The notes under the pieces are model-generated. The model was given only the letters and a program-made list of their open reading frames with translations. It was not told the DNA's origin and made no database searches. Made by a program: the position numbers and the translations under genes. Shown here in pieces: positions 6,941-15,631 of a DNA stretch of 64,000 nt (positions are counted from its first letter, which is position 1; each line of letters begins with the position of its first letter). Location of the stretch: NCBI RefSeq assembly GCF_018709685.1, contig NZ_JABDHQ010000003.1:166419-230418 (forward strand), written 5' to 3'. The stretch comes from Akkermansia muciniphila (GTDB taxonomy: Bacteria > Verrucomicrobiota > Verrucomicrobiia > Verrucomicrobiales > Akkermansiaceae).

Positions 6941-9388
6941 ATGCAACGTCCACGCATTCTACATATTTTCAGCCGCTACGGGGAACTGGGCGGGGAGGAA
7001 GTCTGCTTCCATGCCATCACGGAGGCGCTGGACGCCGTGGCGGACGTCACCCCCTTTGTCTATTCCACTGGAGAATTGTTCCGCAGCCCCCACGGCGCGC
7101 TGACGAAAATGCGCTACATGCTCCACAACCGGGACGTGAAAGAGAAGCTTCGCGAATGCCTGCGTGAAAACCGCTTTGACGCGTGGATCATCCACAACAC
7201 GTTTCCGGCCATGTCCCCCTGCGTTTACGAGCTGGCCCTGCAGCAGGCCGTTCCCGTCATCCACTACCTGCACAACTACCGCGCCGGGTGCCTTAACGGG
7301 GTGTTCTACCGGGACGGCGCGCCCTGTTTCTCCTGTAAAAACGGCAACTATCTTCCCGGCGTCCTGCACGCCTGCTGGCGCGGCAGCGCCGCCTATTCCG
7401 CCCTGGCCGCCGCCGCCCTGTACAAGACGCGCCGCATGGGAACCTGGAACCGCCTTTCCTCCTACATCGCCGTCAGCCGGCGGCAGCGGGAGCTTCTCAT
7501 CCAGTCCGGAATACCGGAGGATAAAATCCGGGTCATTCCCCATTTTATCCGGCAAACGGCCGCCCCCGCCGGACCGCCCCCGCCGGACCGCCCCCGCCGG
7601 ACCGCCCCCGCCGGACCGCCCCCGCCGGACCGCCCCCGCCGGGACGTTCTTTATGCCGGACGCCTGACGCAGGAAAAAGGAGTCCTCCAACTGGTTCAGG
7701 CGTGGGAGCGCCTATCCCCTCCCGGACGCACCCTCTACCTGATGGGGGACGGTCCCATGCGCGGGGAACTGGAACGCTACGTCTCTTCCCGCCGGCTTGA
7801 ATCCGTCCGCCTGACCGGATTCATTCCCCATGAGGAGCAGGGGGCCATACGCGCCGCCTGCGGCCTGACTGTAGCCCCCTCCCTGTGGGAGGAAACCTTC
7901 GGCATGGTGGTTCTGGAAGGCTGGCTCCACGGCACGCCCGTCATCGTGACCCCGTGCGGGGGCCTGCCGGAGCTGGTCACCCACGGGCGGAACGGATGGA
8001 TTGCGCGGGAACCTTCCGCGGACGCGCTGGCGGAGACGCTGCGCGCCGCGCTGGAGGAAGAGGAACGCTGGCCGGCCATGGGCATGCACGGGCGCCAGCT
8101 TCTGGCTTCTGTCTACTCCACCGCCGCGTGGCTCCAGTCCATGGGAAGCCTTCTTGAAGAACTCCGCATTCTCCGCCCACCTTCCACCCCCCACGGCATC
8201 ATGAAATGGTACACCTGCACGCCCGTTCCCTTCAAAGGGGACCACACTTTCTTTTCCCGTGATTCAGGCGCTTTCTGCAAGGCCTTTCAGCGAATAGGCG
8301 TGGAGAGCAGGGCCATCATGCCCATGCCTGCCCAGGACGGGGACGATCCCGACCTCATCCGCACGGAATACGCCAACCTGGAAGACCCTGCCTGGTGGAA
8401 ATCCCTGGGCATTGACGGGCTGGTCCTGTACGCGTGGGGCACGGGCAAATACCTTCCCATTGCCCGGGCCATCCATGACGCGGGCATTTTCCTGGTGGTG
8501 TACATGGATTCCTCCGGACTGTTTTTCCCGTGGCAATACTGGTTCCCCATTGCGGAAAACATGTGGATCAGGGACGTCTTCGCCCGCGGAAAAATCAAGG
8601 GTTCCGCCTTCTTCCTGCTGCGCCTGCTGAAGCAGCACACCTGGAACCTGGTCAACCGGGGACGGAGAAAACACCTGGACCAGGGGGACATGGCGGCCTT
8701 CCCCATGCCGGCGGCCCTCCAATCCATCCGGGACCGGGAATGGCTTTACGGAAAATCCATCGTCCGGAAACTGGCCCTCATTCCCAACCCCATTTCCTCC
8801 ACCTGCCGTTATGCCGGGGAGAAACGCAACATCATCATGGCCGTGGGACGCTGGGACGACCTTCTCTACAAACGCCCCTACCTGCTGATGGCCACGCTGG
8901 AACACGCCATGCCCCGGGCCCCGCACTGGGAAGCGGAAATCTACGGGAATATTCCCCCTTTTCTGCGGGAATGGCACAGCAACCTTCCGGAAGGCCTCCG
9001 TTCCCGCATCCGCCTGGCCGGATATCTGCCCAACGCGGAGCTCCAAAAGAAATATTCCCAAGCCAGGATCAGCCTCTGCACTTCCCGGTCCGAGGGGACG
9101 CACGTCGCCTCCGCGGAGGCGCTCTGCGCCGGAGCCTCCGTCGTGGGACCCCGCCTCACTCCCCTGCTGAACTGCCTGCAATGGTACGTTTCCCATGATT
9201 CCGGCACGCTCAGCCCGAGGGATACCCCGGAAAGCATCGCCGGAGCGCTTCTGGAAGAAATCCGCGCCTGGGACGATGGGAAACGCAGCCCGGAGGAAAT
9301 CTCCCGCTACTGGTGCTCCCTGCTGCACGCGGAAAACTCCTGCAGGCGCATCATTGCCGCCTATGAAGCCGCCAAAGGCGGAAACTGA
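6941..9388 (+). CDS. two-module glycosyltransferase (GT4-like + second GT), candidate phase-variable
   Basis: An 815-residue protein made of two GT-B modules. Module 1 (about 1-405) has the GT4 pattern: LHIFSRYGELGGEE at the N-terminus, VIPHFIR, then LYAGRLTQEKG and a C-terminal EX7E-like region around WEETFGMVVLEG. Module 2 (about 420-815) starts at MKWYTCTPVPFKGDH and has GRWDDLLYKRP and SEGTHVASAEAL. The donor and acceptor are unknown; a surface polysaccharide or glycoprotein is likely. Residues 207-235 are an unusual Pro/Arg insert encoded by six 14-bp repeats, placed between the two Rossmann domains of module 1. An ATG at 8201 could start module 2 alone. The gene ends 3 bp from the convergent recQ gene. 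Confidence 0.8.
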   Translation: MQRPRILHIFSRYGELGGEEVCFHAITEALDAVADVTPFVYSTGELFRSPHGALTKMRYMLHNRDVKEKLRECLRENRFDAWIIHNTFPAMSPCVYELALQQAVPVIHYLHNYRAGCLNGVFYRDGAPCFSCKNGNYLPGVLHACWRGSAAYSALAAAALYKTRRMGTWNRLSSYIAVSRRQRELLIQSGIPEDKIRVIPHFIRQTAAPAGPPPPDRPRRTAPAGPPPPDRPRRDVLYAGRLTQEKGVLQLVQAWERLSPPGRTLYLMGDGPMRGELERYVSSRRLESVRLTGFIPHEEQGAIRAACGLTVAPSLWEETFGMVVLEGWLHGTPVIVTPCGGLPELVTHGRNGWIAREPSADALAETLRAALEEEERWPAMGMHGRQLLASVYSTAAWLQSMGSLLEELRILRPPSTPHGIMKWYTCTPVPFKGDHTFFSRDSGAFCKAFQRIGVESRAIMPMPAQDGDDPDLIRTEYANLEDPAWWKSLGIDGLVLYAWGTGKYLPIARAIHDAGIFLVVYMDSSGLFFPWQYWFPIAENMWIRDVFARGKIKGSAFFLLRLLKQHTWNLVNRGRRKHLDQGDMAAFPMPAALQSIRDREWLYGKSIVRKLALIPNPISSTCRYAGEKRNIIMAVGRWDDLLYKRPYLLMATLEHAMPRAPHWEAEIYGNIPPFLREWHSNLPEGLRSRIRLAGYLPNAELQKKYSQARISLCTSRSEGTHVASAEALCAGASVVGPRLTPLLNCLQWYVSHDSGTLSPRDTPESIAGALLEEIRAWDDGKRSPEEISRYWCSLLHAENSCRRIIAAYEAAKGGN
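7560..7643 (+). repeat. six tandem copies of a 14-bp GC-rich repeat
   Basis: The unit CCGCCCCCGCCGGA is repeated six times; the first five copies are identical and the last ends in G instead of A. Six units are 84 bp, so the frame is kept and two 14-residue Pro/Arg blocks are encoded. A unit of 14 bp is not a multiple of three, so gain or loss of one unit would shift the frame. Confidence 0.97.
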
Positions 9389-9391
9389 CCG

Positions 9392-11290
9392 CTAATTTCC
9401 CGACAGGGCGCGCGCCTCAATCCAGACGTCCTCCCAGCTCCTGTTCCCCAGCACCCCGTAAAGAGGATGGCCCCACAAACGCGCGCGCATGGCCGCCGGA
9501 GAGGCCAACCCAAGCAGAAAACGCGTCAACTGGGAAGGGCGGGACAGCGCGGGCTTTCTCTGCGCCGCCAGTTCCATGACGGCGGAACGCAGTTCTTCCG
9601 GAACCGGGCCGGGCTCCTCCTCTTCCATCTCCACAGGAACCGCACCGCAGCATGACGGACAGTGCCCGCAGGGGCCGGACGGCTCCCGGAAGCCGAAGTA
9701 GGCGTCCAGGCTCCTGTTAAGACAGGCGGCGGCCGTCAGCGTGGAGACGCACGTTTTCCAGCGTTCCAACCCGTTCAGCCGCGACCTGGAAAAATACCGC
9801 GCGAATTCCTCCGCGGTTTCCGCCGCATCAAAACCTTCGGAATGCAGATGAAGCGCTATCTGGCGCAACTCCACCTTCCATTCCCCGGAAAGGGCCAGCT
9901 CGTCAAGCCAGGCGGCGGCCTCTTCCCATGAAATCCCCCACTCCGCGGCCAGGGCCTCCACTTCCCCCTCCCGGCGCCCGTCCATCCATTGCAGGCGGGC
10001 GCTTTCTTCGCCATCACGGCCGCACAGGATTTCCTCCATCCGGAACAGGGGGCGCACCTTGTAATATTTATATCCCCTGCCCTGCTCCCGCACGGAGCCG
10101 GAACGCTTCAGGTCAAACAGCATCCGGTCCACCGCCACATCCGGCAAATCATGAACGGCGGAAGCTTCATACAGGGAAACAACGTGCTCCCCCCTCCGGG
10201 ACAGCAGGGACGCCAGTCCCTTCACGCCGTGGCGGTCCGGTTCCGCCGCATGCAGGCGGTTGACCACGGCCACACCGTCGCGGGCGGACAGCATCACCAG
10301 GCTGAAGGAGGGCAGCCCGTCGCGGCCCGCACGGCCGGATTCCTGCACATACGCCTCCAGACTGGCAGGCGGGTGGTAATGCACCACGGAGCGCACGTCC
10401 GGCTTGTCTATTCCCATGCCGAAGGCGATCGTCGCCACCAGCACGTCCGCCGCCCCCGTCAGGAATTCATCCTGCACCAGCCCCCGCGTTTCCGGAGGCA
10501 TGCCTGCATGGTAGGATTTGACGGAAAAACCGGCCTGCCCCAATTCATAGGAGAGCCTTTCCGCATCCTTGCGCGTGCGCGTGTACACCACGGCGGGACG
10601 GTGGCCCCCCTCCTTCAAAAACTCAACCAGCCGAGCGGTTTTATTCTCCTCCTTCAGCGTTTCCACCTGGCGGACGATATTCGCGCGGTACGGCGGGGCG
10701 CGGAAAATACATTCCTCCTTCACGTTGAAAAGGGAGGCCAGGTCACGGCACACCCGTTCCGTAGCCGTGGCCGTCAGAGCCATGACGCTGCGGAACCCAT
10801 GCTTTTTGAAAAAACCGGGGAGTCCCAGATAATCCGGGCGGAAACTGTGCCCCCACTCCGAGAGGCAATGCGCCTCATCCACCACGAACAGGCCGGGAGG
10901 GACAAGTTCCATGGCCTGCCGCATCCACGGGGATTCCAGAGACTCCGGTGCCGCGAACAGCAGGCGGACGGCTCCGGACTTCAACCTGTCCAGCAGGGCG
11001 GCCTTTTCTTCCTCCTCCAGGGAGGAATCATACCGGGCCGCAGCCACGCCCAGTTTTTCCAGCCCGGCCACCTGGTCGCGCATCAGGGCGATCAGCGGGG
11101 AAACCACCACCGTCACTCCGTCTCCCAGCACTGCCGGAATCTGGTAGCAAAGGCTCTTGCCGGAACCCGTGGGCAAAATGCCGATGCAGGAATTGCCTGC
11201 CAGCGCGCACTCCATCAGTTCCCGCTGCATGGGGCGGAACCGCTCCTTGCCGAATAAACGCAGCGTGTCTTCCAACGGGGAGGAAAGCAT
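9392..11290 (-). CDS. recQ: RecQ-family ATP-dependent DNA helicase
   Basis: A 632-residue superfamily 2 helicase, 3'-5' unwinding in repair and recombination. I chose the ATG at 11290 (MLSSPLEDTLRLFGKERFRP), which places the conserved FGxxxFRPxQ block at the N-terminus; longer in-frame starts run toward the divergent sulfatase. Motifs: Walker A PTGSGKSLCYQ (about 40-50), DEAH with HCLSEWGHSFRPDY (about 138-154), and motif VI YVQESGRAGRDG. The zinc-binding Cys cluster (CGHCPSCCG) is present, but far downstream. I see no clear HRDC domain. Confidence 0.93.
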   Translation of the reverse strand: MLSSPLEDTLRLFGKERFRPMQRELMECALAGNSCIGILPTGSGKSLCYQIPAVLGDGVTVVVSPLIALMRDQVAGLEKLGVAAARYDSSLEEEEKAALLDRLKSGAVRLLFAAPESLESPWMRQAMELVPPGLFVVDEAHCLSEWGHSFRPDYLGLPGFFKKHGFRSVMALTATATERVCRDLASLFNVKEECIFRAPPYRANIVRQVETLKEENKTARLVEFLKEGGHRPAVVYTRTRKDAERLSYELGQAGFSVKSYHAGMPPETRGLVQDEFLTGAADVLVATIAFGMGIDKPDVRSVVHYHPPASLEAYVQESGRAGRDGLPSFSLVMLSARDGVAVVNRLHAAEPDRHGVKGLASLLSRRGEHVVSLYEASAVHDLPDVAVDRMLFDLKRSGSVREQGRGYKYYKVRPLFRMEEILCGRDGEESARLQWMDGRREGEVEALAAEWGISWEEAAAWLDELALSGEWKVELRQIALHLHSEGFDAAETAEEFARYFSRSRLNGLERWKTCVSTLTAAACLNRSLDAYFGFREPSGPCGHCPSCCGAVPVEMEEEEPGPVPEELRSAVMELAAQRKPALSRPSQLTRFLLGLASPAAMRARLWGHPLYGVLGNRSWEDVWIEARALSGN

Positions 11291-11378
11291 GGCAGGAAGG
11301 ATACCATAACGCAGAATCCCGGCAAAAGGAATCCTATGACATTGACACGGTGGCTTCATCCTATATCCTCCATGCAAT

Positions 11379-13037
11379 ATGAGACCCTTGAAAACCATCA
11401 TCGCCGGAACTCTGGCCCTGCTGGCGGCAGCTCCTCTCACGGCCCAGACCAAGGCTGCCGAGAATAAAAAGCCGAATATCCTTTTCATCATTACGGACGA
11501 CCACGCCTACCAGACGCTGGGCACCAGCAAGAATGATTCCCCCGTGGCCCTGCCCAACTTCAACAAGCTGGCCCGCCAAGGCATGGTCTTTGACCGCAGC
11601 TACTGCGCCAACTCCCTGTGCGGCCCCTCCCGCGCGTGCATCCTGACCGGCAGGCATTCCCACATGAACGGCTTTGTCTTCAACGGCCAGAGGCCGCTGG
11701 ACGGCTCCCAGCCCACCTATCCCAAAATGCTGCAAAAAGCCGGCTACCAGACGGGGCTTTTCGGCAAATGGCATCTGGAATCAGACCCCACCGGCTTTGA
11801 CACGTGGGAAATCTTCCCCGGCCAGGGCAGCTACTACAATCCGGACTTCATCAGCCTCAAGCCGAACGGAAAACGCCAGACAAAGCGCTTCCCCGGCTAC
11901 GCCACGGACGTGGTTACGGACAAATCCATCCAGTGGCTGGAAAACCGGGACAAGGACAAGCCCTTCCTGCTCGTCGTGGGCCACAAGGCCCCCCACCGCG
12001 CCTGGTGCCCCGCCCTGCGCCATCTGGGCAAGGTGAACACCTCCAAACTGGCGCCGCCCGCCAACTTCCATGACGACTACGCCAACCGCCCGGAATTCCT
12101 GAAGAAAAACCAGCAGACCGTCGCCAGGCACATGGCTATTTATTCCGACCTCAAGGTGCTCAAGGACCAGGTGCCGGAAGAGATGCGCAAGAGCATCGTC
12201 TCTCCCGGCTACGGCTGGGACCTGGGGGAAATCAACCGCATGACTCCGGAAGAAAAGAAAACCTGGACGGATTACTATGCCAAGCGCACCAAGTCCCTGG
12301 TGGACGGCATGAAATCCGGAAAACTGAAGGACCCGAAAGCCTTTGCGGAATGGAAATGGCACGCCTACATGGAAGACTACCTGGGCTGCCTGCTTTCCGT
12401 GGACGACAGCATCGGCCGCCTCATGAATTATCTGGACAAGGAAGGCCTTTCCAAAGACACGCTGGTCATCTACTGCGGCGACCAGGGCTTCTACATGGGC
12501 GAACACGGCATGTACGACAAGCGCTGGATTTTTGAAGAATCCCTCCGCATGCCCCTCATCATGAGATGGCCCGGCAAAATTCCCGCGGGCACCCGCAACA
12601 ACGCCATGGTGCAGAACATCGACTATGCCCCCACCATCGTTTCCGCGGCTGGAGCGGACACCCCGGAAAACATGGACACCTTCCAGGGCGTTTCCCTCCT
12701 GCCCACGGCCTCCACAGGCAAAACGCCGGACAATTGGAGAGACGCCATCTACTATTGCTTCTACGAGAACCCCGGCGAACACAATGCCCCGCGCCACGAC
12801 GGCATCCGGACGGACCGCTACACGCTTTCCTACATCTGGACCAGTGACGAATGGATGCTTTTTGACATGAAGAAGGACCCCATGCAGATGAAGAACGTCA
12901 TTGACGATCCCGCCTACAAGTCCACCGTGGAAAAACTCAAGAAACGCTATCACGAGCTCCGCAAGGCCTACAAGGTCCCGGAAAACAGCCCCGGCGGAAA
13001 AGGGACGCCCATTCCCAAATTTGACGCTTCCTGGTAG
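11379..13037 (+). CDS. secreted sulfatase, FGly-dependent
   Basis: A 552-residue sulfatase with a signal peptide (residues 1 to about 22, cut near AQTKA). The alkaline-phosphatase-like fold starts at KPNILFIITDDH, where the DD pair binds calcium. The formylglycine motif is C81-G-P-S-R85 followed by TGR, so maturation needs an anaerobic or FGE-type maturase encoded elsewhere. Sulfatases of this kind remove sulfate from host mucin glycans or glycosaminoglycans; the exact substrate cannot be read. The C-terminus carries DWMLFDMKKDPMQMKN-type residues seen in this family. It is divergent from recQ with an 88-bp gap and is followed by a strong terminator. Confidence 0.93.
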   Translation: MRPLKTIIAGTLALLAAAPLTAQTKAAENKKPNILFIITDDHAYQTLGTSKNDSPVALPNFNKLARQGMVFDRSYCANSLCGPSRACILTGRHSHMNGFVFNGQRPLDGSQPTYPKMLQKAGYQTGLFGKWHLESDPTGFDTWEIFPGQGSYYNPDFISLKPNGKRQTKRFPGYATDVVTDKSIQWLENRDKDKPFLLVVGHKAPHRAWCPALRHLGKVNTSKLAPPANFHDDYANRPEFLKKNQQTVARHMAIYSDLKVLKDQVPEEMRKSIVSPGYGWDLGEINRMTPEEKKTWTDYYAKRTKSLVDGMKSGKLKDPKAFAEWKWHAYMEDYLGCLLSVDDSIGRLMNYLDKEGLSKDTLVIYCGDQGFYMGEHGMYDKRWIFEESLRMPLIMRWPGKIPAGTRNNAMVQNIDYAPTIVSAAGADTPENMDTFQGVSLLPTASTGKTPDNWRDAIYYCFYENPGEHNAPRHDGIRTDRYTLSYIWTSDEWMLFDMKKDPMQMKNVIDDPAYKSTVEKLKKRYHELRKAYKVPENSPGGKGTPIPKFDASW

Positions 13038-13065
13038 GGAGCCGCCGCAACGGAACTTTTCTCAG

Positions 13066-13091
13066 GCGCCGGAAGATTCCGGCGCTTTTTT
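13066..13091 (+). terminator. rho-independent terminator after the sulfatase
   Basis: GCGCCGGA-agat-TCCGGCGC followed by TTTTTT, 29 bp after the stop codon. Confidence 0.9.
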
Positions 13092-13138
13092 ATTCCCTGG
13101 GGGTGCGCCCGGGAAACGGCTATTCCTCCTCCCCAGCC

Positions 13139-14029
13139 TTACCCGTAAAAACCTTTGCGGGGCCCCAGCCCGGCGATCTTGGACAGCTTATTCACAGTCT
13201 TCTCGCAAAAGGCAAATCCCTGGTGGGCGCAGGAAAGAAAAGTGAGCAAGGGCCTTTCCACCCTCTCCGCTCCCAACTCTCCCAAAAAAAAGTCCGGATC
13301 CTTATCGTCAAATCCGGGATGCCGCAAAAAAGGGTGCCTCCCATCAAGGTGGATGACTCCCTTGCCGGAATACAGGCTATCCAGACGGTTCATGGCCGCA
13401 ACGAGAGACCACAGCGTCTGGTCATGCGTATGGGCCGCAAAATTGTCCCGGCAGCGGCTCTTTTCCTCAGGAGTAGGGGAAGAAACCAGGCTGAACTGCC
13501 GGCATAATTCCATCCATTCACGAAGAATCCGGATGCTTTCTTCCGATTTTTTCAGGAAGCACGGGGTCGGCTGAATCAGGGGGCTATGCTCGAAATCCCT
13601 GATATCCAGATTCAATGCGTCAAAAACGCTCTGCTTGCACCACCTTGCCAAATCTCCCGTGTAATAGGAGATATTCACTCCCGGCAGAATGTCCTGCCCC
13701 TTCTCCTCCAGCCATTGGACAAGGGGCTGTACCGAATGGCGGAAAAGCGTTCCCGGCGGACGCCCTGCATCCGTATAAAGCAAATAGTCACCTTCCTGCA
13801 TGCTGTCCAGTTCCCTGAGCATGATGAAGGGCTTCCAGCACCAGTAACCAACCCCCTGCAAATGAGGGTCAAACCATGGAATCTCGCACCTGATGCCTGC
13901 AGACAGCAAGCGTCCCAGAGTCCAGAAGGACAATTCCACGGAAGGCTCCGCCAACTTTAAACTTTTCATCCGCATCCACTGCCGCCAGCGGTAGCCGCGC
14001 GTTGCGAAAGAACAATAACGAATAGCCAT
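13139..14029 (-). CDS. glycosyltransferase-like protein
   Basis: A 296-residue protein without signal peptide or membrane segment. The block GYWCWKPFIMLREL followed by GDYLLYTDAG resembles small bacterial and eukaryotic nucleotide-sugar transferases of GT-A type, with YTDAG in the place of the metal-binding DxD region. A second conserved-looking part is HDQTLWSLVAAMN. The acceptor is unknown. It heads away from a 321-bp AT-rich gap and lies near a UGM-like gene and another glycosyltransferase-like gene on the same strand, so surface polysaccharide synthesis is likely. Confidence 0.6.
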   Translation of the reverse strand: MAIRYCSFATRGYRWRQWMRMKSLKLAEPSVELSFWTLGRLLSAGIRCEIPWFDPHLQGVGYWCWKPFIMLRELDSMQEGDYLLYTDAGRPPGTLFRHSVQPLVQWLEEKGQDILPGVNISYYTGDLARWCKQSVFDALNLDIRDFEHSPLIQPTPCFLKKSEESIRILREWMELCRQFSLVSSPTPEEKSRCRDNFAAHTHDQTLWSLVAAMNRLDSLYSGKGVIHLDGRHPFLRHPGFDDKDPDFFLGELGAERVERPLLTFLSCAHQGFAFCEKTVNKLSKIAGLGPRKGFYG

Positions 14030-14350
14030 ACGCGTTGATTCCGGGGTAAGCGCATGACCTGGTAGAACATGGGATCATGCTTTCTGCACGCCCATTCCTA
14101 GCGAGTTGTTAATCCGCTTGTTTAAAAAAAAATAAAAGAGGAGTTGTAAAAATATAACCCTGAAAAAGTTATCTGTTCAGGCCATCCTCCGGAAAAGGTA
14201 AAAAATTCTTTTCCGTTTCACGCTAAATATGCGGAGTCCCTTCTCCGTTAAAATTTTCCATTGACAGCGGATTAACAATCCACAGCCTTCACCGGAAACT
14301 TGCCGGTAAATGCCTTTCCTATATTCCCAAGTCCGCAAGAGCTACGTCTC
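14030..14350. other. non-coding AT-rich gap with a 13-bp inverted repeat
   Basis: No supported gene. TTGTTAATCCGCT at 14106-14118 is exactly inverted as AGCGGATTAACAA at 14266-14278, 147 bp apart. A TTGACA box lies at 14261-14266. The gap probably holds the promoter of the 14029 gene and the 3' end of the 14351 gene. Confidence 0.6.
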
Positions 14351-15610
14351 TTACGGCTGAAACTCCGCGTGCAGCTTCTTGTCCAGGTCCATGGCAGCCC
14401 CTATGGCCGCATCCATGTTGTAGTATTCCCACTCCGCAAAACGCCCCAGCAGGTAAATGCCCCTGGGCTCCAGGCGGTCTTTCAGCTCCCGGATAAGGGC
14501 CCTGCTGGACGCATCCTGCACGGGATAAGTATATTCCTCCCAATGATGGGCCAGATAGGCGGGGGAAAAGGGGATGAGCTCCAGCTGCGTCCGGATTTCC
14601 TCTTCCGTCATTTTCTCGGAGAACTCAATGGTGGCAGTGGTGACGTCTCCGTTATTATTGTTCCTGGAAAAATTCCCCGTGCAGATGATGCGGTGGGAAC
14701 GGTGGGCCGGGGAGGGCATGTAAATCCAGCTATAGTCGTTGGAGTCAATCCGGCACAACACGGAGGTAGTCCCGTGGGAACGCAATGCCGAAATCCGGGG
14801 AAGAAACGGTTGCAGTTCATCCATGCCGGGGAAGCAGTCCGCAAGCTGCCTGGCATTCCCTGTAAAAACCACCCTGTCAAACAACTCTCCCTGCACGCGC
14901 CATTTCCCGTTCTCCGGGCGGATGCCCGCGGCCTGCGCCCCATAGACGACCTTCAAGCCATGCGCCAGCGTATCAGCCAGAAACTGGGAACCGCCGCGCT
15001 TTGCATAAAAGAAGGAGCTGTGCACCATGGTGCTCTCATTGATCCGCCCGATATTGTTCAGCAGAATTTCCGCCACGGTCGGCATGGGCAGCTTGTCTTC
15101 CAGCCAATCCATGGCGATTCCGTTGATGTCCTGCCGCCACACCTTGTTGTTGTAAGGCGTGAAATAAAGGTCGTTCAGGGTTTTTCCGAAACGGTTCAGG
15201 AAAAACTCTCCCAGGGAGCGGGGCTCGGAAGGAGGGTTCCTGTAAATCTCCAGCAGTTCATGGACAATGGAGGAACGGGCCTCCTCTGGGAATTGGTCCA
15301 AGTGGTTCTCAATGGGATAATCCACCACGTTCCCGCCCTCCAGGGAGATGACGGCACGGCGGCGGGCGGAAACAAAATCGCGTTCCTTGTCAAACCGGGA
15401 CCAGAACCAGTCCAATACCTCCTGCCGCCGGGAATTGAACACATGACCACCCACCAGGTGGTACAAATGGCCCTGCACTTCCGCGCACTTGATCAGGCCG
15501 CCGGGGCGGCTGTCCTTCTCGTAAACCACTGCCTCATGCCCTTTTTTCAACAGCATTCCGGCCATGGACAATCCGGAAACTCCGGCTCCGATCACAGCAT
15601 ATCTCATCAT
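14351..15610 (-). CDS. FAD-dependent UDP-galactopyranose-mutase-like protein
   Basis: A 419-residue flavoprotein. It starts with the dinucleotide fold YAVIGAGVSGLSMAGMLLKK and an acidic residue block VVYEKDSRPGG, and ends with YLLGRFAEWEYYNMDAAIGA, which is close to the C-terminal FAD-binding block of UDP-galactopyranose mutases and related protoporphyrinogen-oxidase-like enzymes. Such mutases make UDP-galactofuranose for surface glycans. It is longer than typical Glf (about 370-390) and the active-site residues cannot be confirmed by eye, so the mutase reaction is a guess. It is 21 bp downstream of another sugar-cluster gene on the same strand. Confidence 0.65.
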   Translation of the reverse strand: MMRYAVIGAGVSGLSMAGMLLKKGHEAVVYEKDSRPGGLIKCAEVQGHLYHLVGGHVFNSRRQEVLDWFWSRFDKERDFVSARRRAVISLEGGNVVDYPIENHLDQFPEEARSSIVHELLEIYRNPPSEPRSLGEFFLNRFGKTLNDLYFTPYNNKVWRQDINGIAMDWLEDKLPMPTVAEILLNNIGRINESTMVHSSFFYAKRGGSQFLADTLAHGLKVVYGAQAAGIRPENGKWRVQGELFDRVVFTGNARQLADCFPGMDELQPFLPRISALRSHGTTSVLCRIDSNDYSWIYMPSPAHRSHRIICTGNFSRNNNNGDVTTATIEFSEKMTEEEIRTQLELIPFSPAYLAHHWEEYTYPVQDASSRALIRELKDRLEPRGIYLLGRFAEWEYYNMDAAIGAAMDLDKKLHAEFQP

Positions 15611-15631
15611 GGAATAAAGAAAATCAATGGA

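Noticed and set aside
7560..7643. CRISPR array
   Set aside because: The repeats are 14 bp, directly adjacent and without spacers, inside a coding frame.
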